Notes under the pieces: model-generated
Database searches by the model: none
Told to the model about the DNA's origin: nothing
What the model saw: the letters and a program-made list of their open reading frames with translations, nothing else
Assembly (NCBI RefSeq): GCF_004138395.1
Contig: NZ_PRLM01000003.1
Coordinates: forward strand, 1 to 64,000
DNA length: 64,000 nt
DNA from: Candidatus Nanosyncoccus alces
Lineage (GTDB): Bacteria > Patescibacteriota > Saccharimonadia > Saccharimonadales > Saccharimonadaceae
Reading direction: 5' to 3'
Position numbers and translations under genes: made by a program
Part shown: positions 23,393 through 32,175 of the stretch, piece after piece
Position numbering within the stretch: position 1 is the first letter of the stretch
How the letters are laid out: each line of letters begins with the position of its first letter

Positions 23393-25777
23393 CTAGCTGA
23401 TTTTGATTTCGTTTGGAGTAATATGGAGCGTAGAGCCAGGGGTGGCGTGGCCAGAAAGGATGGCGGCAGCCACAATATTTTCGACAGTTTTTTGGACGAT
23501 GCGGCGCATTGGACGGGCGCCCATTTTGGGATCATAGCCTTTATCGATTAGGATTTGTTTAGCGGCGGGGTCTACCACTACGGAGATTTTTTGTGGCTCT
23601 AAGGTCCTGTTGGTGGAAGCAATGATTAAGTCTAGTACACTGACTAGGTCTTCTTTAGATAATGGTTTGAACAGACAGATTTCGTCGAAGCGGTTTAAGA
23701 ATTCTGGTTTGAATTCATTACTGGAAATGAGGTTTTCAATGAATTCTTCTTTAAAGTCATCAATTTTGGCGCCGGAAGCGATTTTTTCGCGAATCTCATT
23801 GGCCCCGGCATTGGAAGTTGCGATAATGATACTATCGCGGAAGCTGATTTCGCGGTTCTTTTCGTCGCGGAGAATGCCCTCGTCTAATACTTGAAGTAAA
23901 GTGGTAAGCACGGACGGATGAGCTTTTTCAATTTCGTCTAATAAGATTACTGAAAATGGCTGTTTGGAGACTTGGGCAGTGAGACTGAGACCATCTTCGG
24001 CGCCGTCTTTGATGAGACGCGAGACGTCGGCGGCGGAAACAAATTCGTTCATATCTAGACGGATGATGTTGTCTTCGCCATTGAAGTAGACTTCGGATAG
24101 GCTTTTGGCGAGTTCGGTTTTGCCGACACCGGTGGGACCGAGGAAAAGGAAGGTGCCAATAGGCCGGCCAGCGTGTTTTACACCAGCGCCAGCGCGACGT
24201 AAAGCGTTGGCAACGGCAGAGACGGCTTCGGTTTGGTCTATCATGCGTTCGTGAATGAGGGCTTCTAGATTTAACAACTTGTTGCGGTCACTTTCATCCG
24301 AAGCAACTCTGACTTTGACTCCGTAGGATTTTTCTACGGCAGTTTGAACAGAGAGGGCAGTGACTAAGTTGCCTTCAGCGTAGCTAGTGGCACTTTCTAA
24401 TAGTAGTTTAGCTTTGCCGGGCATTTCTACGTCGTGGATGTATTGTTCGCTTAGACGATAGGCTTCAGTGAGGGCGCGATAGGTGTAGATCACATTTTTT
24501 TGATATTCGAGAAGCGGGACTTGATCCATTAAGATTTTTAAGGTTTCTTCACGATTGGACGGTGAGACCATGATTTTGTTCAAAGAGTTAGCTAGGGTAG
24601 AATTTTTAGAGGAGATTTCTAAGAATTTCTGATCATCCATGATTAGGATCATGCGAATGTGTCCGGCTTCTAGGATGGGAGTTAACAAATTAGCGATATC
24701 TACAGAACCAGGCCCTTCTTCAAAGAAAAGATGGGCGTTATCTAGACAGAGGATGATGTTTTTGGCGGAATAGATTTCATTAAAGATATTGACCATTAGA
24801 TATTCAAGCTCGCTGCTGTCTTTGGCGGCGGAAATTAAACTCGGTGCGTCTAAAGAGTAAATTTGACGGTATTTGAGTGAATGAGGGATTTTGCTGTCGG
24901 CATTCATTAGAGTTTCGGCGAGAGCGTTGACAATTGTAGAGCGACCACTACCGTAAGCGCCGATTAAAGCGACGTTTTGTCGGCCGCCGTGAGTAAAGGT
25001 TTCGATAATTTGACCGATGATTTTGGTATGGTCGGCCATTTGGAGTTTGGTGTGGGCGCCAGAATAACGTTCTGATAGGTTGATGGCGAAACGTTGCAAC
25101 GTAGGGGTATAACCGAAAGCGAAGTCGCGTGCGATTCCTCCGGAGTGGATTGGTTTTTTGCTGTTTTTTACCATGCCGTTGAGATAATTGAACCAAATGA
25201 TTCCTTGATGCAAGTCTGTTATAGTGAGTTGGAATTGGTTAAGAAGCAATTCGTAATTTGGTACGCTAGAAATAATGGCTACGGCCAGTACAGCTCCGGT
25301 GATTTCCTCAGAGTTGGTAGTTTCGCAAATGTGACGTGCGGTTTCATAAATGGGTTCAGGAGTGGCAGGAAGGAAGTTGGCAATTTCATTGAAAAAGGGA
25401 GTTGGCAAGTTAAAACGAGCCATGATAAAAGCGCCGCTTCTAGTTTTTGGTAAGATCTGGGTGAGATCCGCAGGAGAAGAATTTTTGGTGATGAGCAGAA
25501 GTAAATCTTCGGAAATTAGGTCGGTGAAGTTGTCGGTTTTGCCAATTGGTATGTCAACAAGGTCGTTTTTAATCCAGAAGATTAGCATGGCAGGCAGAGA
25601 AGAAAAACCGATTAAAGTCCAACTAATGGAGTTTTGGAAATATAATAGCGCAATGCCTCCGAAGAGTAGAGCAATAAATACTACAAGAGTGAGCGCAAGC
25701 ATTGGTGAGTTGTTTAGCGCGTGTTTTTGGTGGGCTTTTCTGACGCGGGGATTTTGAGGATCAAAAGAATTTTTCAT
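23393..25777 (-). CDS. membrane-anchored Clp-type AAA+ ATPase
   Basis: A 794-residue protein. Residues about 25-48 and 51-70 are membrane helices and the usual Clp N-domain is missing. The first AAA+ module has a weak Walker A 'LIGAYGSGRST' (about 271-281) and 'IILCLDNAHLFF' in place of Walker B. The second is intact: 'FLGPTGVGKTELAKSL' (about 545-560), 'VILLDEIEKAHPSV', 'DSIIIATSNAG' and a C-terminal Clp D2 domain ('GYDPKMGARPMRRIV'). It resembles ClpA/ClpC but is tethered to the membrane. ATG at 25777 overlaps the upstream stop (ATGA), which fixes the start. It may unfold membrane or envelope proteins; no clpP is visible here. Confidence 0.85.
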   Translation of the reverse strand: MKNSFDPQNPRVRKAHQKHALNNSPMLALTLVVFIALLFGGIALLYFQNSISWTLIGFSSLPAMLIFWIKNDLVDIPIGKTDNFTDLISEDLLLLITKNSSPADLTQILPKTRSGAFIMARFNLPTPFFNEIANFLPATPEPIYETARHICETTNSEEITGAVLAVAIISSVPNYELLLNQFQLTITDLHQGIIWFNYLNGMVKNSKKPIHSGGIARDFAFGYTPTLQRFAINLSERYSGAHTKLQMADHTKIIGQIIETFTHGGRQNVALIGAYGSGRSTIVNALAETLMNADSKIPHSLKYRQIYSLDAPSLISAAKDSSELEYLMVNIFNEIYSAKNIILCLDNAHLFFEEGPGSVDIANLLTPILEAGHIRMILIMDDQKFLEISSKNSTLANSLNKIMVSPSNREETLKILMDQVPLLEYQKNVIYTYRALTEAYRLSEQYIHDVEMPGKAKLLLESATSYAEGNLVTALSVQTAVEKSYGVKVRVASDESDRNKLLNLEALIHERMIDQTEAVSAVANALRRAGAGVKHAGRPIGTFLFLGPTGVGKTELAKSLSEVYFNGEDNIIRLDMNEFVSAADVSRLIKDGAEDGLSLTAQVSKQPFSVILLDEIEKAHPSVLTTLLQVLDEGILRDEKNREISFRDSIIIATSNAGANEIREKIASGAKIDDFKEEFIENLISSNEFKPEFLNRFDEICLFKPLSKEDLVSVLDLIIASTNRTLEPQKISVVVDPAAKQILIDKGYDPKMGARPMRRIVQKTVENIVAAAILSGHATPGSTLHITPNEIKIS

Positions 25778-26154
25778 ATGGTAAGTCCTGTGGTGCTTAA
25801 AATAATACCGACGATGGGTAGCAGAGGGATTAAAGGCCAAAGTATTATAAATATAAGGCTAAAGACACTACCGATTATGATGATAAATGTACCAGCGAGC
25901 AATAAAACTAGGCGGGAAATAAAACCAATGAAGCGTGACACTAGCCGGTCTATAAACATGTGGAATTTAATATCTAGTGAGGCGGTACTAGAAGCGGATG
26001 CGGCGGAGATTTGGCGATAAGGTTTAAAAAGAGTACGAATTAGAGAATCCATAGAAAAGAAATCAGTGACACTAGAGAGAAAGGCGTGAGCTTTTGTAAT
26101 GAAAATCCGCCACCCGCGAGAATACCACCAGAAAAACATTTCGGTAATAGCCAT
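25774..26154 (-). CDS. small membrane protein coupled to the Clp-like gene
   Basis: A 126-residue protein starting MAITEMFFWWYSRGWRI. Two or three hydrophobic segments fill the second half ('LVLLLAGTFIIIIGSVFSLI', then another). The middle part (about 35-75) is amphipathic. I chose ATG at 26154 because TATAAT (26166-26161 on the minus strand) lies 6 nt upstream, giving a leaderless start; the longer frame would begin before transcription. The stop overlaps the start of the Clp-like gene by 4 nt, so the two are probably translated together and may form a membrane complex. No family recognised. Confidence 0.7.
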   Translation of the reverse strand: MAITEMFFWWYSRGWRIFITKAHAFLSSVTDFFSMDSLIRTLFKPYRQISAASASSTASLDIKFHMFIDRLVSRFIGFISRLVLLLAGTFIIIIGSVFSLIFIILWPLIPLLPIVGIILSTTGLTI

Positions 26155-26257
26155 AAGGATATTATAGCATAATAAATGCGCTATCATGATAAGAGGTGTG
26201 GCGCATTAAAGTTTTTGAGGTATTAGTAATTTGCGAGAAATGTGTTATAATGTAGGT

Positions 26258-26362
26258 ATGGCAAGAAAATTCAAAATGCGTCCGGTAGCGAAACAGAATC
26301 GGAACAATAATCACAAACACAGCGATAAGCGTAAACATCCACGTTTGAAGAATGGTCGCTAG
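26258..26362 (+). CDS. 34-residue highly basic protein
   Basis: A tiny gene of 34 codons, MARKFKMRPVAKQNRNNN then a His/Lys/Arg-rich tail ending PRLKNGR, ending at TAG 26362. It has its own TATAAT (26246-26251) 6 nt before the ATG and a strong terminator directly at the stop codon, so it is a complete transcription unit. The composition suggests binding to RNA or ribosomes. It does not match bL34, bL36 or bTHX by eye. It could instead be an RNA with a chance frame, but the codon-perfect fit between promoter and terminator favours a protein. Confidence 0.6.
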   Translation: MARKFKMRPVAKQNRNNNHKHSDKRKHPRLKNGR

Positions 26363-26387
26363 AGAGCCTTCAGGGGCTCTTTTTTTG
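26363..26387 (+). terminator. terminator of the 34-residue gene
   Basis: AGAGCC (26363-26368) pairs with GGCTCT (26375-26380), followed by seven T. Confidence 0.9.
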
Positions 26388-26425
26388 TTGTGCTATGTGT
26401 TTAAGCTTATGGTATAATAATAGTT

Positions 26426-28048
26426 ATGGACGAGAGTGATATTCAGTTGAAGCGACGCGAAAATGAAGAGCAGGCGACTGCGCAGCGGGCGCGGATATTG
26501 GGTCTGCCTTATCTGGATACACGTGAGTTTGAAAATGAGATTCCGTTGGTGCCGGACCTTTTAAATGTACAAGAAATGCATCAAAATTTTATTATTCCTT
26601 TGCAACGAGGTGGTGGCGAAGAGCATTATCAGTTTATGGTTACGAGTCAGACTCCGCGGACCTTGATTGAAAAAATGCAACGGGAGTACAATGATGAGGG
26701 CGAACGTACGGACTTTTTCTTGATTTCTAATTCTGCCTACAAGGTGTTTATGTTGAGATATGATCCGCCGAAAGTGATACAATATGATGATATTAAAATT
26801 GCGGGTGAAGGCGATTCGGAAACTATTGCTAGCGTATCCAAGACTCTTAGTACGGTATCTACGGAAAAAGTGTTTGATTTTTTGCTAGACCAGGCGGATA
26901 AGTTGGGCGCTTCGGATATTCATATTGAAAATATGCGTGACGAAATTCGGATTCGGATGCGGGTGGATGGGCTGCTTCATCCAGTAGCGAATATTGACAA
27001 GGATAGGTATCGGATATTTATGGGAGAACTGAGCTCTCGGGCTAATGTTTCTACGGCATCCAATAAGCCGCAGTCCGGACATATGCAAAAAGAAATCCAT
27101 CGTGAAGGTGCGACACATTTGCTAAATATTCGTGTGGAAACTATCCCGACAATGTATGGGCAGGATGCGGTGCTAAGGTTATTTAACTTCGATGAGAGTT
27201 TATTAAATTTGGATTTGCTCGGTTTGTCTAGAGAAGAGCGAGCAGAAATAGACGAAGTGGTTTCGCATCCGCGAGGATTAGTGCTGATGGTGGGGCCGAC
27301 GGGTTCTGGTAAGTCTACTACTTTGTATTCGATGTTGAACGCCTTGAACACTTCGGACAAAAAGATTATTACTTTGGAGGATCCGATAGAATATGGTATC
27401 ACGGGGATTTCGCAGATTCCGGTGAACACAAATGCGGGTGGGTCGTTTGCGGATGGTCTACGCTCGGTGCTAAGGTTGGACCCAGACGTGGTGATGGTGG
27501 GCGAGATACGCGATGCGGATACGGCTAAGACTGCCATTCAGGCGTCTATTACTGGGCACTTGGTGTTGTCTTCTTTTCATGCGAATTCTACTAGCGCAGC
27601 GTTTTCTAGGATGATAGATTTGATTGGCGTGAATCCGATTTTTGCAAGTTCGATTCGTTTAATAATAGCACAGCGGTTGGTTCGGAAACTTTCTAATGCA
27701 AAGAAGGCGCGGCCGGCTACGGAGGCAGAGCGAGACTACATTAAGAAGGTGATGTCGGGTGTAGATAGTGATATATTGTCTGATTTTGATATGGAGAGCC
27801 CACTATTATATGATCCGGTGCCTACTAGTGAGGACCCGTTTGGATATAAAGGCCGCACAGTGATAATGGAACAGTTGGTAGTAAGTGATGATATTCAAGC
27901 GTTTATTCGGGGGGATGTTGCTGATGTTAATACGAAAGCGATTGAAGAGACGGCGAAACGAAATGGAATGCTCACCTTGGAACAAAAAGGGGTGTTGGCA
28001 GTACTTCGTGGCGAGACGACTTTAGAAGAAGTTTCGCGTGTGATATAA
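26426..28048 (+). CDS. pilB: type IV pilus assembly ATPase (PilB/GspE family)
   Basis: The hexameric motor that extends type IV pili. The 540-residue protein has an N-terminal domain with 'DFLLDQADKLGASDIHIE' (about 152-169), then the secretion ATPase core. 'LVLMVGPTGSGKSTTLYSML' is Walker A, 'KIITLEDPIEYGITGISQ' the Asp box, 'RLDPDVVMVGEIRDADTA' Walker B and 'ASITGHLVLSSFHANST' the His box. The zinc tetracysteine insert of classical GspE/PilB is missing. TATAAT (26413-26418) lies 7 nt before the ATG, so a leaderless start is likely. It serves the pilins at 16.2 and 40-43 kb and, with ComEC, probably DNA uptake or host attachment. Confidence 0.93.
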   Translation: MDESDIQLKRRENEEQATAQRARILGLPYLDTREFENEIPLVPDLLNVQEMHQNFIIPLQRGGGEEHYQFMVTSQTPRTLIEKMQREYNDEGERTDFFLISNSAYKVFMLRYDPPKVIQYDDIKIAGEGDSETIASVSKTLSTVSTEKVFDFLLDQADKLGASDIHIENMRDEIRIRMRVDGLLHPVANIDKDRYRIFMGELSSRANVSTASNKPQSGHMQKEIHREGATHLLNIRVETIPTMYGQDAVLRLFNFDESLLNLDLLGLSREERAEIDEVVSHPRGLVLMVGPTGSGKSTTLYSMLNALNTSDKKIITLEDPIEYGITGISQIPVNTNAGGSFADGLRSVLRLDPDVVMVGEIRDADTAKTAIQASITGHLVLSSFHANSTSAAFSRMIDLIGVNPIFASSIRLIIAQRLVRKLSNAKKARPATEAERDYIKKVMSGVDSDILSDFDMESPLLYDPVPTSEDPFGYKGRTVIMEQLVVSDDIQAFIRGDVADVNTKAIEETAKRNGMLTLEQKGVLAVLRGETTLEEVSRVI

Positions 28049-28806
28049 TGGTGGCTATGAGTGAAAAAGTTATTTCGGACTATAATGGTTACGATTATAA
28101 AAAAATCTTTTGGGAAGATGCGGATCGCGAATACGAAGATCAGGCAGATCGAATGGCGATACGAAAGTTGTTGCCAAAGCGGATGGAAAAATTTGCGGAT
28201 ATTGGTGGCGGTTATGGTAGACTAGCGAATGAGTATTTGAGGCGAGCGCGCAAGGTATATCTTTTTGATTATTCCAAAACGGAACTAGAACAAGCGAAAG
28301 AGATTTACGGTGATAAGATTGAGACTAAAGCTGGCGACATTTATGAATTGCCGTTTAAGGACAATGAATTAGATGGTTTATTGATGGTACGGGTAACTCA
28401 TCACTTGAAGAATATGGACAAGGCAATAGCAGAACTTTATCGTGTGTTAAAGCCGGGTGGCGTAGCCGTGATAGAAGTAGCGAATAAACGGACTTTACCA
28501 AAGATGGCGCGGTATGTGACTGGGCGTAGCAAGGTGAATCCATTTGACAGGAAAGTAGCAAATTACAAGAATATATCTAAAGATGGATTTTACAACTATC
28601 ATCCGAAGTATGTGGAAGAGATTTTTGCGAAAACTGGGTTTAAAACGGAAAAAGTACTGTCAGTGTCTAATTTTCGTAGCAAAGGTTTGAAAAAGATATT
28701 CGGTACGAAGAATTTGGTAAAGATGGAAGATTCGGCGCAGCAGTTGCTAGCAGGTGTGAGGTTTGCGCCATCTATCTATTATAAGTTGAGAAAACCGGAA
28801 GAATAG
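28048..28806 (+). CDS. SAM-dependent methyltransferase (class I)
   Basis: A 252-residue Rossmann methyltransferase. 'FADIGGGYGRLANEYLRRA' (about 52-70) is motif I, 'AGDIYELPFKDNELDGLLMV' (about 98-117) motifs II/III, 'VLKPGGVAVIEVANK' (about 138-152) post-motif III. The best general match is Methyltransf_11/UbiE-like. The frame begins at ATG 28048, overlapping the pilB stop, but TATAAT at 28044-28049 with ATG at 28057 suggests a second, leaderless start from the same site. The substrate cannot be told. Confidence 0.85.
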   Translation: MVAMSEKVISDYNGYDYKKIFWEDADREYEDQADRMAIRKLLPKRMEKFADIGGGYGRLANEYLRRARKVYLFDYSKTELEQAKEIYGDKIETKAGDIYELPFKDNELDGLLMVRVTHHLKNMDKAIAELYRVLKPGGVAVIEVANKRTLPKMARYVTGRSKVNPFDRKVANYKNISKDGFYNYHPKYVEEIFAKTGFKTEKVLSVSNFRSKGLKKIFGTKNLVKMEDSAQQLLAGVRFAPSIYYKLRKPEE

Positions 28807-28828
28807 GATATAATATAGAAAGTTGGAC

Positions 28829-28903
28829 GGGGCCGTCGTTCAACGGATAGGACATATCCCCTCTAAGGATACAATGGTGGTTCGATTCCACCCGGCCTCG
28901 CCA
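28829..28903 (+). tRNA. tRNA-Arg (TCT)
   Basis: A 75-nt cloverleaf with CCA encoded. Acceptor GGGGCCG/CGGCCTC; anticodon stem TATCC/GGATA with loop CCTCTAA, anticodon TCT, reading AGA/AGG. A T run follows directly. Confidence 0.94.
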
Positions 28904-28925
28904 TTTTTTGTGTTAAAATAGAGAT

Positions 28926-29651
28926 ATGAAAAATATTGTCGAGGTAAACCATTTTAAAATGGTTTTTGGGGACAAAACAGTTATCCAAGACCTGAATTTT
29001 GAAGTAAAGAAGGGGGAAATATTTGGACTTTTGGGTGCAAATGGGTCGGGGAAAACTACGACGATTCGGGCGTTGCTAGGATTATATGCGCCAACGAGTG
29101 GGGAACTTTTAGTTGATGGCAAAGGATATAAACCAGAAGATACAGAAATAAAGGTAGGGTATTTGCCGGAAGAGCGGGGACTTTATCGTAAAGAAAATGT
29201 AATAGATACGATGGTATATTTTGGCGAGTTGAAGGGCGTGAAAGACCCATATGGCTGGGCGATGAAGTATCTGAAACGAGTAGGGCTAGAAGATAAAGCG
29301 AAAATGCGGGTAGAAAAACTGTCTGGCGGGCAGCAGCAGAAGATCCAGTTGGGCATTACTATCATGGATAATCCGAAACTTTTGATTTTGGACGAGCCAA
29401 CGAAAGGATTTGACCCGATGAACCGTAAACTCTTGATGGAAATAATTGAAGAGCACCATAAGAAGGGTGCGGCAATAGTTATGATTACACATTACATGGA
29501 TGAAGTGGAGAGATTGTGTGATAGGGCTTTGCTTTTGAAAGATGGTACAGCTAGGGCGTATGGCACGATTAGCGAAATTAGAAAAGAATTTGGCGGGAAG
29601 AGCTTAGATGAAATTTTTGTGAAGGTTTATGGAGACCAAAATGAGCAGTAG
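28926..29651 (+). CDS. ABC transporter ATP-binding protein (NatA-like)
   Basis: A 241-residue ATPase. 'LLGANGSGKTTTIRALLGLY' is Walker A (about 35-54), 'EKLSGGQQQKIQLGI' the signature (about 131-145), 'LLILDEPTKGFDPMNRK' Walker B and D-loop, and 'VMITHYMDE' the switch histidine. The C-terminal extension after the H-loop is typical of ABC-2 exporters such as NatA. TAAAAT (28914-28919) 6 nt before the ATG suggests a leaderless start. The partner permease overlaps its end. Substrate unknown; drug, lipid or ion efflux are all possible. Confidence 0.92.
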   Translation: MKNIVEVNHFKMVFGDKTVIQDLNFEVKKGEIFGLLGANGSGKTTTIRALLGLYAPTSGELLVDGKGYKPEDTEIKVGYLPEERGLYRKENVIDTMVYFGELKGVKDPYGWAMKYLKRVGLEDKAKMRVEKLSGGQQQKIQLGITIMDNPKLLILDEPTKGFDPMNRKLLMEIIEEHHKKGAAIVMITHYMDEVERLCDRALLLKDGTARAYGTISEIRKEFGGKSLDEIFVKVYGDQNEQ

Positions 29652-30834
29652 TAAAGCAATTTTAAAAGTTTTTAAATTTGAGTTTTTACGGCAAGTGAGA
29701 AAGCCAGCGTTTTGGGCGGCGACACTTTTGATTCCTTTATTAATTGGCGGGATATATTTGATTAGTTTTATTTCGTCACAAGGGGTGGACACAGAACCGA
29801 CGCTAGACGAAAATACTAAAGTGGCGATTACGGACGAAGCGGGAATTTTCTCGGCGGGGATGCCGTTTGTAATTGATGGCGATAAAGAAGTTGGCGTGGA
29901 GATGGTGAAAAATGGGGAGGTGGATTTATATTTTTATATTCCGGCAGATTTTGCGGAAAGTAAAAAAGCGGAATTTTATCATATATCCGAAGGGCTGGAA
30001 ATATTTAATTACGATGGTAATATCTTAAAAGGACTACTGTCAAATGATGCGGTAAGCAGAGTGGGCGAGCTAGACGCACTAGCTCTCACAGGACAATATG
30101 AGATAGTGGATAATAAATTAACTGGCGCTGGCGAAGATGCGAATGCTTTAGGCAAAGCGATAATTCCGTTTTTCATTGGGATATTGTTTTTTATGTTTGT
30201 GGCGCTGTGTGGTAATAGGTTTTTGATGACGGTAGTGGAAGAAAAAGAAAACCGGATTAGTGAGATGATTTTGACGTCGGTGTCGTCTAAGCATTTGATT
30301 GTAGGAAAAATATTGGCAATGTTGGCACTAGGTATGATACAAGTGGTGGCGATAGCGGTGCCGGTGTTACTTCTGGTTTTCTTTAACCGTAATAACTCAT
30401 TGGTGGGGCCGATTTTGGCAATGATTGAAATTGACCCGGCGATGATAATTTTGAGTATATTATTATTTGCGGTATCGGCGGTGTTTTACGCGGGGGTTTG
30501 TACTTTTGTGGGGTCTTTGGTATCCACAGCGCGGGATGCATCGCAATTTATTGGGCCGGCAATTATTGCAATGGTGATGCCGTTATACTTTATGCAAATG
30601 TTTATGATGACTGAACCGAGTGTGGTGGTGCAGATTATGACTTATTTCCCGTTTACGGCACCGGTGGCGTTGATGCTAAGAAGTGGGTTTGGCACGATAT
30701 CGGTATGGGAATATTGCATTGGGCTAGTAGTGGTGGCAGTATCTTCGGTAATAGCGATAAAGTTTGCGGTAGTTACATTTCAAAAGAATGCAATTAATTT
30801 TTCTATTGCCAAGCCGAAGTTTTTGAAGAAATAA
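29641..30834 (+). CDS. ABC-2 type permease (NatB-like)
   Basis: A 397-residue permease. The first helix (about 22-43) is followed by a long extracytoplasmic segment (about 45-175), then five to six helices. 'VVEEKENRISEMILTSVSSK' (about 196-215) is the coupling-helix region characteristic of ABC-2/NatB families. I chose ATG 29641 because GGAG sits 6 nt upstream within the ATPase gene; an in-frame ATG at 29629 lacks one. It overlaps the ATPase end by 11 nt, so both make one exporter. Confidence 0.88.
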   Translation: MSSSKAILKVFKFEFLRQVRKPAFWAATLLIPLLIGGIYLISFISSQGVDTEPTLDENTKVAITDEAGIFSAGMPFVIDGDKEVGVEMVKNGEVDLYFYIPADFAESKKAEFYHISEGLEIFNYDGNILKGLLSNDAVSRVGELDALALTGQYEIVDNKLTGAGEDANALGKAIIPFFIGILFFMFVALCGNRFLMTVVEEKENRISEMILTSVSSKHLIVGKILAMLALGMIQVVAIAVPVLLLVFFNRNNSLVGPILAMIEIDPAMIILSILLFAVSAVFYAGVCTFVGSLVSTARDASQFIGPAIIAMVMPLYFMQMFMMTEPSVVVQIMTYFPFTAPVALMLRSGFGTISVWEYCIGLVVVAVSSVIAIKFAVVTFQKNAINFSIAKPKFLKK

Positions 30835-32175
30835 TTATTTGATAGATGGGGTTTTGAAGATAAGCTTAGTGTGAGCTTTGTAATTTTGAGCGGCGGTAAC
30901 GGTTTGGCGGAAATTGTAAAGGAAGGAATTAAGATCTTGGTTAGCGAAATTGACTAGCTTATCAATACCTTGGGTTTTGAAGGTAGTGAGACCGGATTGC
31001 AAAGTTTGGCTGCCGGTAGCGAGTTGGTTTGCGCCAACGGCTAGATTATCGATACCGATTTTGAGTTCGGCGGTGCCAGCAGCAAGATTGGTGGCACCGG
31101 TGGATAGGTCGTTGGCACCATTAGCTAAAGCTTCAATATTGCCAGTGTAGGTAGTGACGGCAGTGTTGATCTTGTTGTAATATTCTACAATTGGTGCGGT
31201 AAGCTCAGCGACAAGAGTTGGATCTACATCATATTTTGCGATGATACTTTCGGCGGTGGCAGTAACTTGGTTTACTGCGCTATAGGCTTTGGCTAATATT
31301 TCGTTGTCAAAAGCAACGAGCGAATTTAGGCCATCGGAAAGCTTAGCGGCACCGGTAGCGAGATCATTGGCGCCGGTATTTAGGGAAGTGGCGCCGGCTT
31401 GAAGCTTAGTAATGCCGGCGGTAAGCGCACCAAGACCATTATTTAGATCGTTGGTACCGGCGATAATTTGATCTAGACTGTTGCCTAATTCGTTTACGGA
31501 ATTAATTAGGTTATCAATAGAATTAATTTTGCTGGTGTCAATTTCGGCAAAAAGTTCGTTGGTGGCAAAACTATAGACGGTGCCAAGTTCAAAATTGGTA
31601 GTGTCGGCTTCTATAGTGAAAGTATCTGGCAAGAAGTCAGTATTAAAATCTTGATTGAGACCAGCAAAGGTGTAGCCGAGTAAAGTGATGTTATCGCTTT
31701 CGGAAATGATTTTGCCGTTGTCAATTTTGACGTTATTAAATTTGGCACTATCTAAACTGAGACCAGTGACGGTGAGAAATGGAACGAGTTTGTTTTGATA
31801 AGTAGAAGTAGCAGAAAAACTATAGGTGATTTTGATGTGGCCGGATTTGCTAGCGAGATCATCGGCAGAGAGTTCGGCGCCATCTAAGAAATAATGGATT
31901 TTCATCTCTACGGGCAAGGTTTCATCTTCGGCGAGAGTGTTACCGACAAAAGTTTTGTTAGTAGTGCCGGTGGTGTCCGTAATGACGTAAGTGTTGGATT
32001 TTTCGGAAACTATTTTTTTGATGTTGTCGGTAGCGAGATCAGTACTAGTAGTGATGAGATTTTGTGGTGTGTTGTCGGTTTCAGCGGAGCTAGTGCTACC
32101 GATGGCTAAAGTGGCGACACTACTTAATAGCAAAGTAGTGATTAAAGTTGACGCGAAAATTAAAGGTTTTTTCAT
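30835..32175 (-). CDS. secreted YhgE/Pip-like coiled repeat protein
   Basis: A 446-residue protein with an N-terminal signal-like helix ('MKKPLIFASTLITTLLLSSV'), a beta-rich domain (about 60-230), then repeats of the form L-x-x-G-A-x-x-L-x-x-G. Examples are 'LQAGATSLNTGANDLATGA' (about 283-301) and 'LANGANDLSTGATNLAAGT'. These resemble YhgE/Pip-type extracellular helical rods. ATG 32175 overlaps the stop of the MMPL-like gene (ATGA), which fixes the start; a longer frame upstream runs inside that gene. It may be the periplasmic or extracellular partner of the MMPL pump. The C-terminus has no obvious membrane anchor. Confidence 0.72.
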   Translation of the reverse strand: MKKPLIFASTLITTLLLSSVATLAIGSTSSAETDNTPQNLITTSTDLATDNIKKIVSEKSNTYVITDTTGTTNKTFVGNTLAEDETLPVEMKIHYFLDGAELSADDLASKSGHIKITYSFSATSTYQNKLVPFLTVTGLSLDSAKFNNVKIDNGKIISESDNITLLGYTFAGLNQDFNTDFLPDTFTIEADTTNFELGTVYSFATNELFAEIDTSKINSIDNLINSVNELGNSLDQIIAGTNDLNNGLGALTAGITKLQAGATSLNTGANDLATGAAKLSDGLNSLVAFDNEILAKAYSAVNQVTATAESIIAKYDVDPTLVAELTAPIVEYYNKINTAVTTYTGNIEALANGANDLSTGATNLAAGTAELKIGIDNLAVGANQLATGSQTLQSGLTTFKTQGIDKLVNFANQDLNSFLYNFRQTVTAAQNYKAHTKLIFKTPSIK

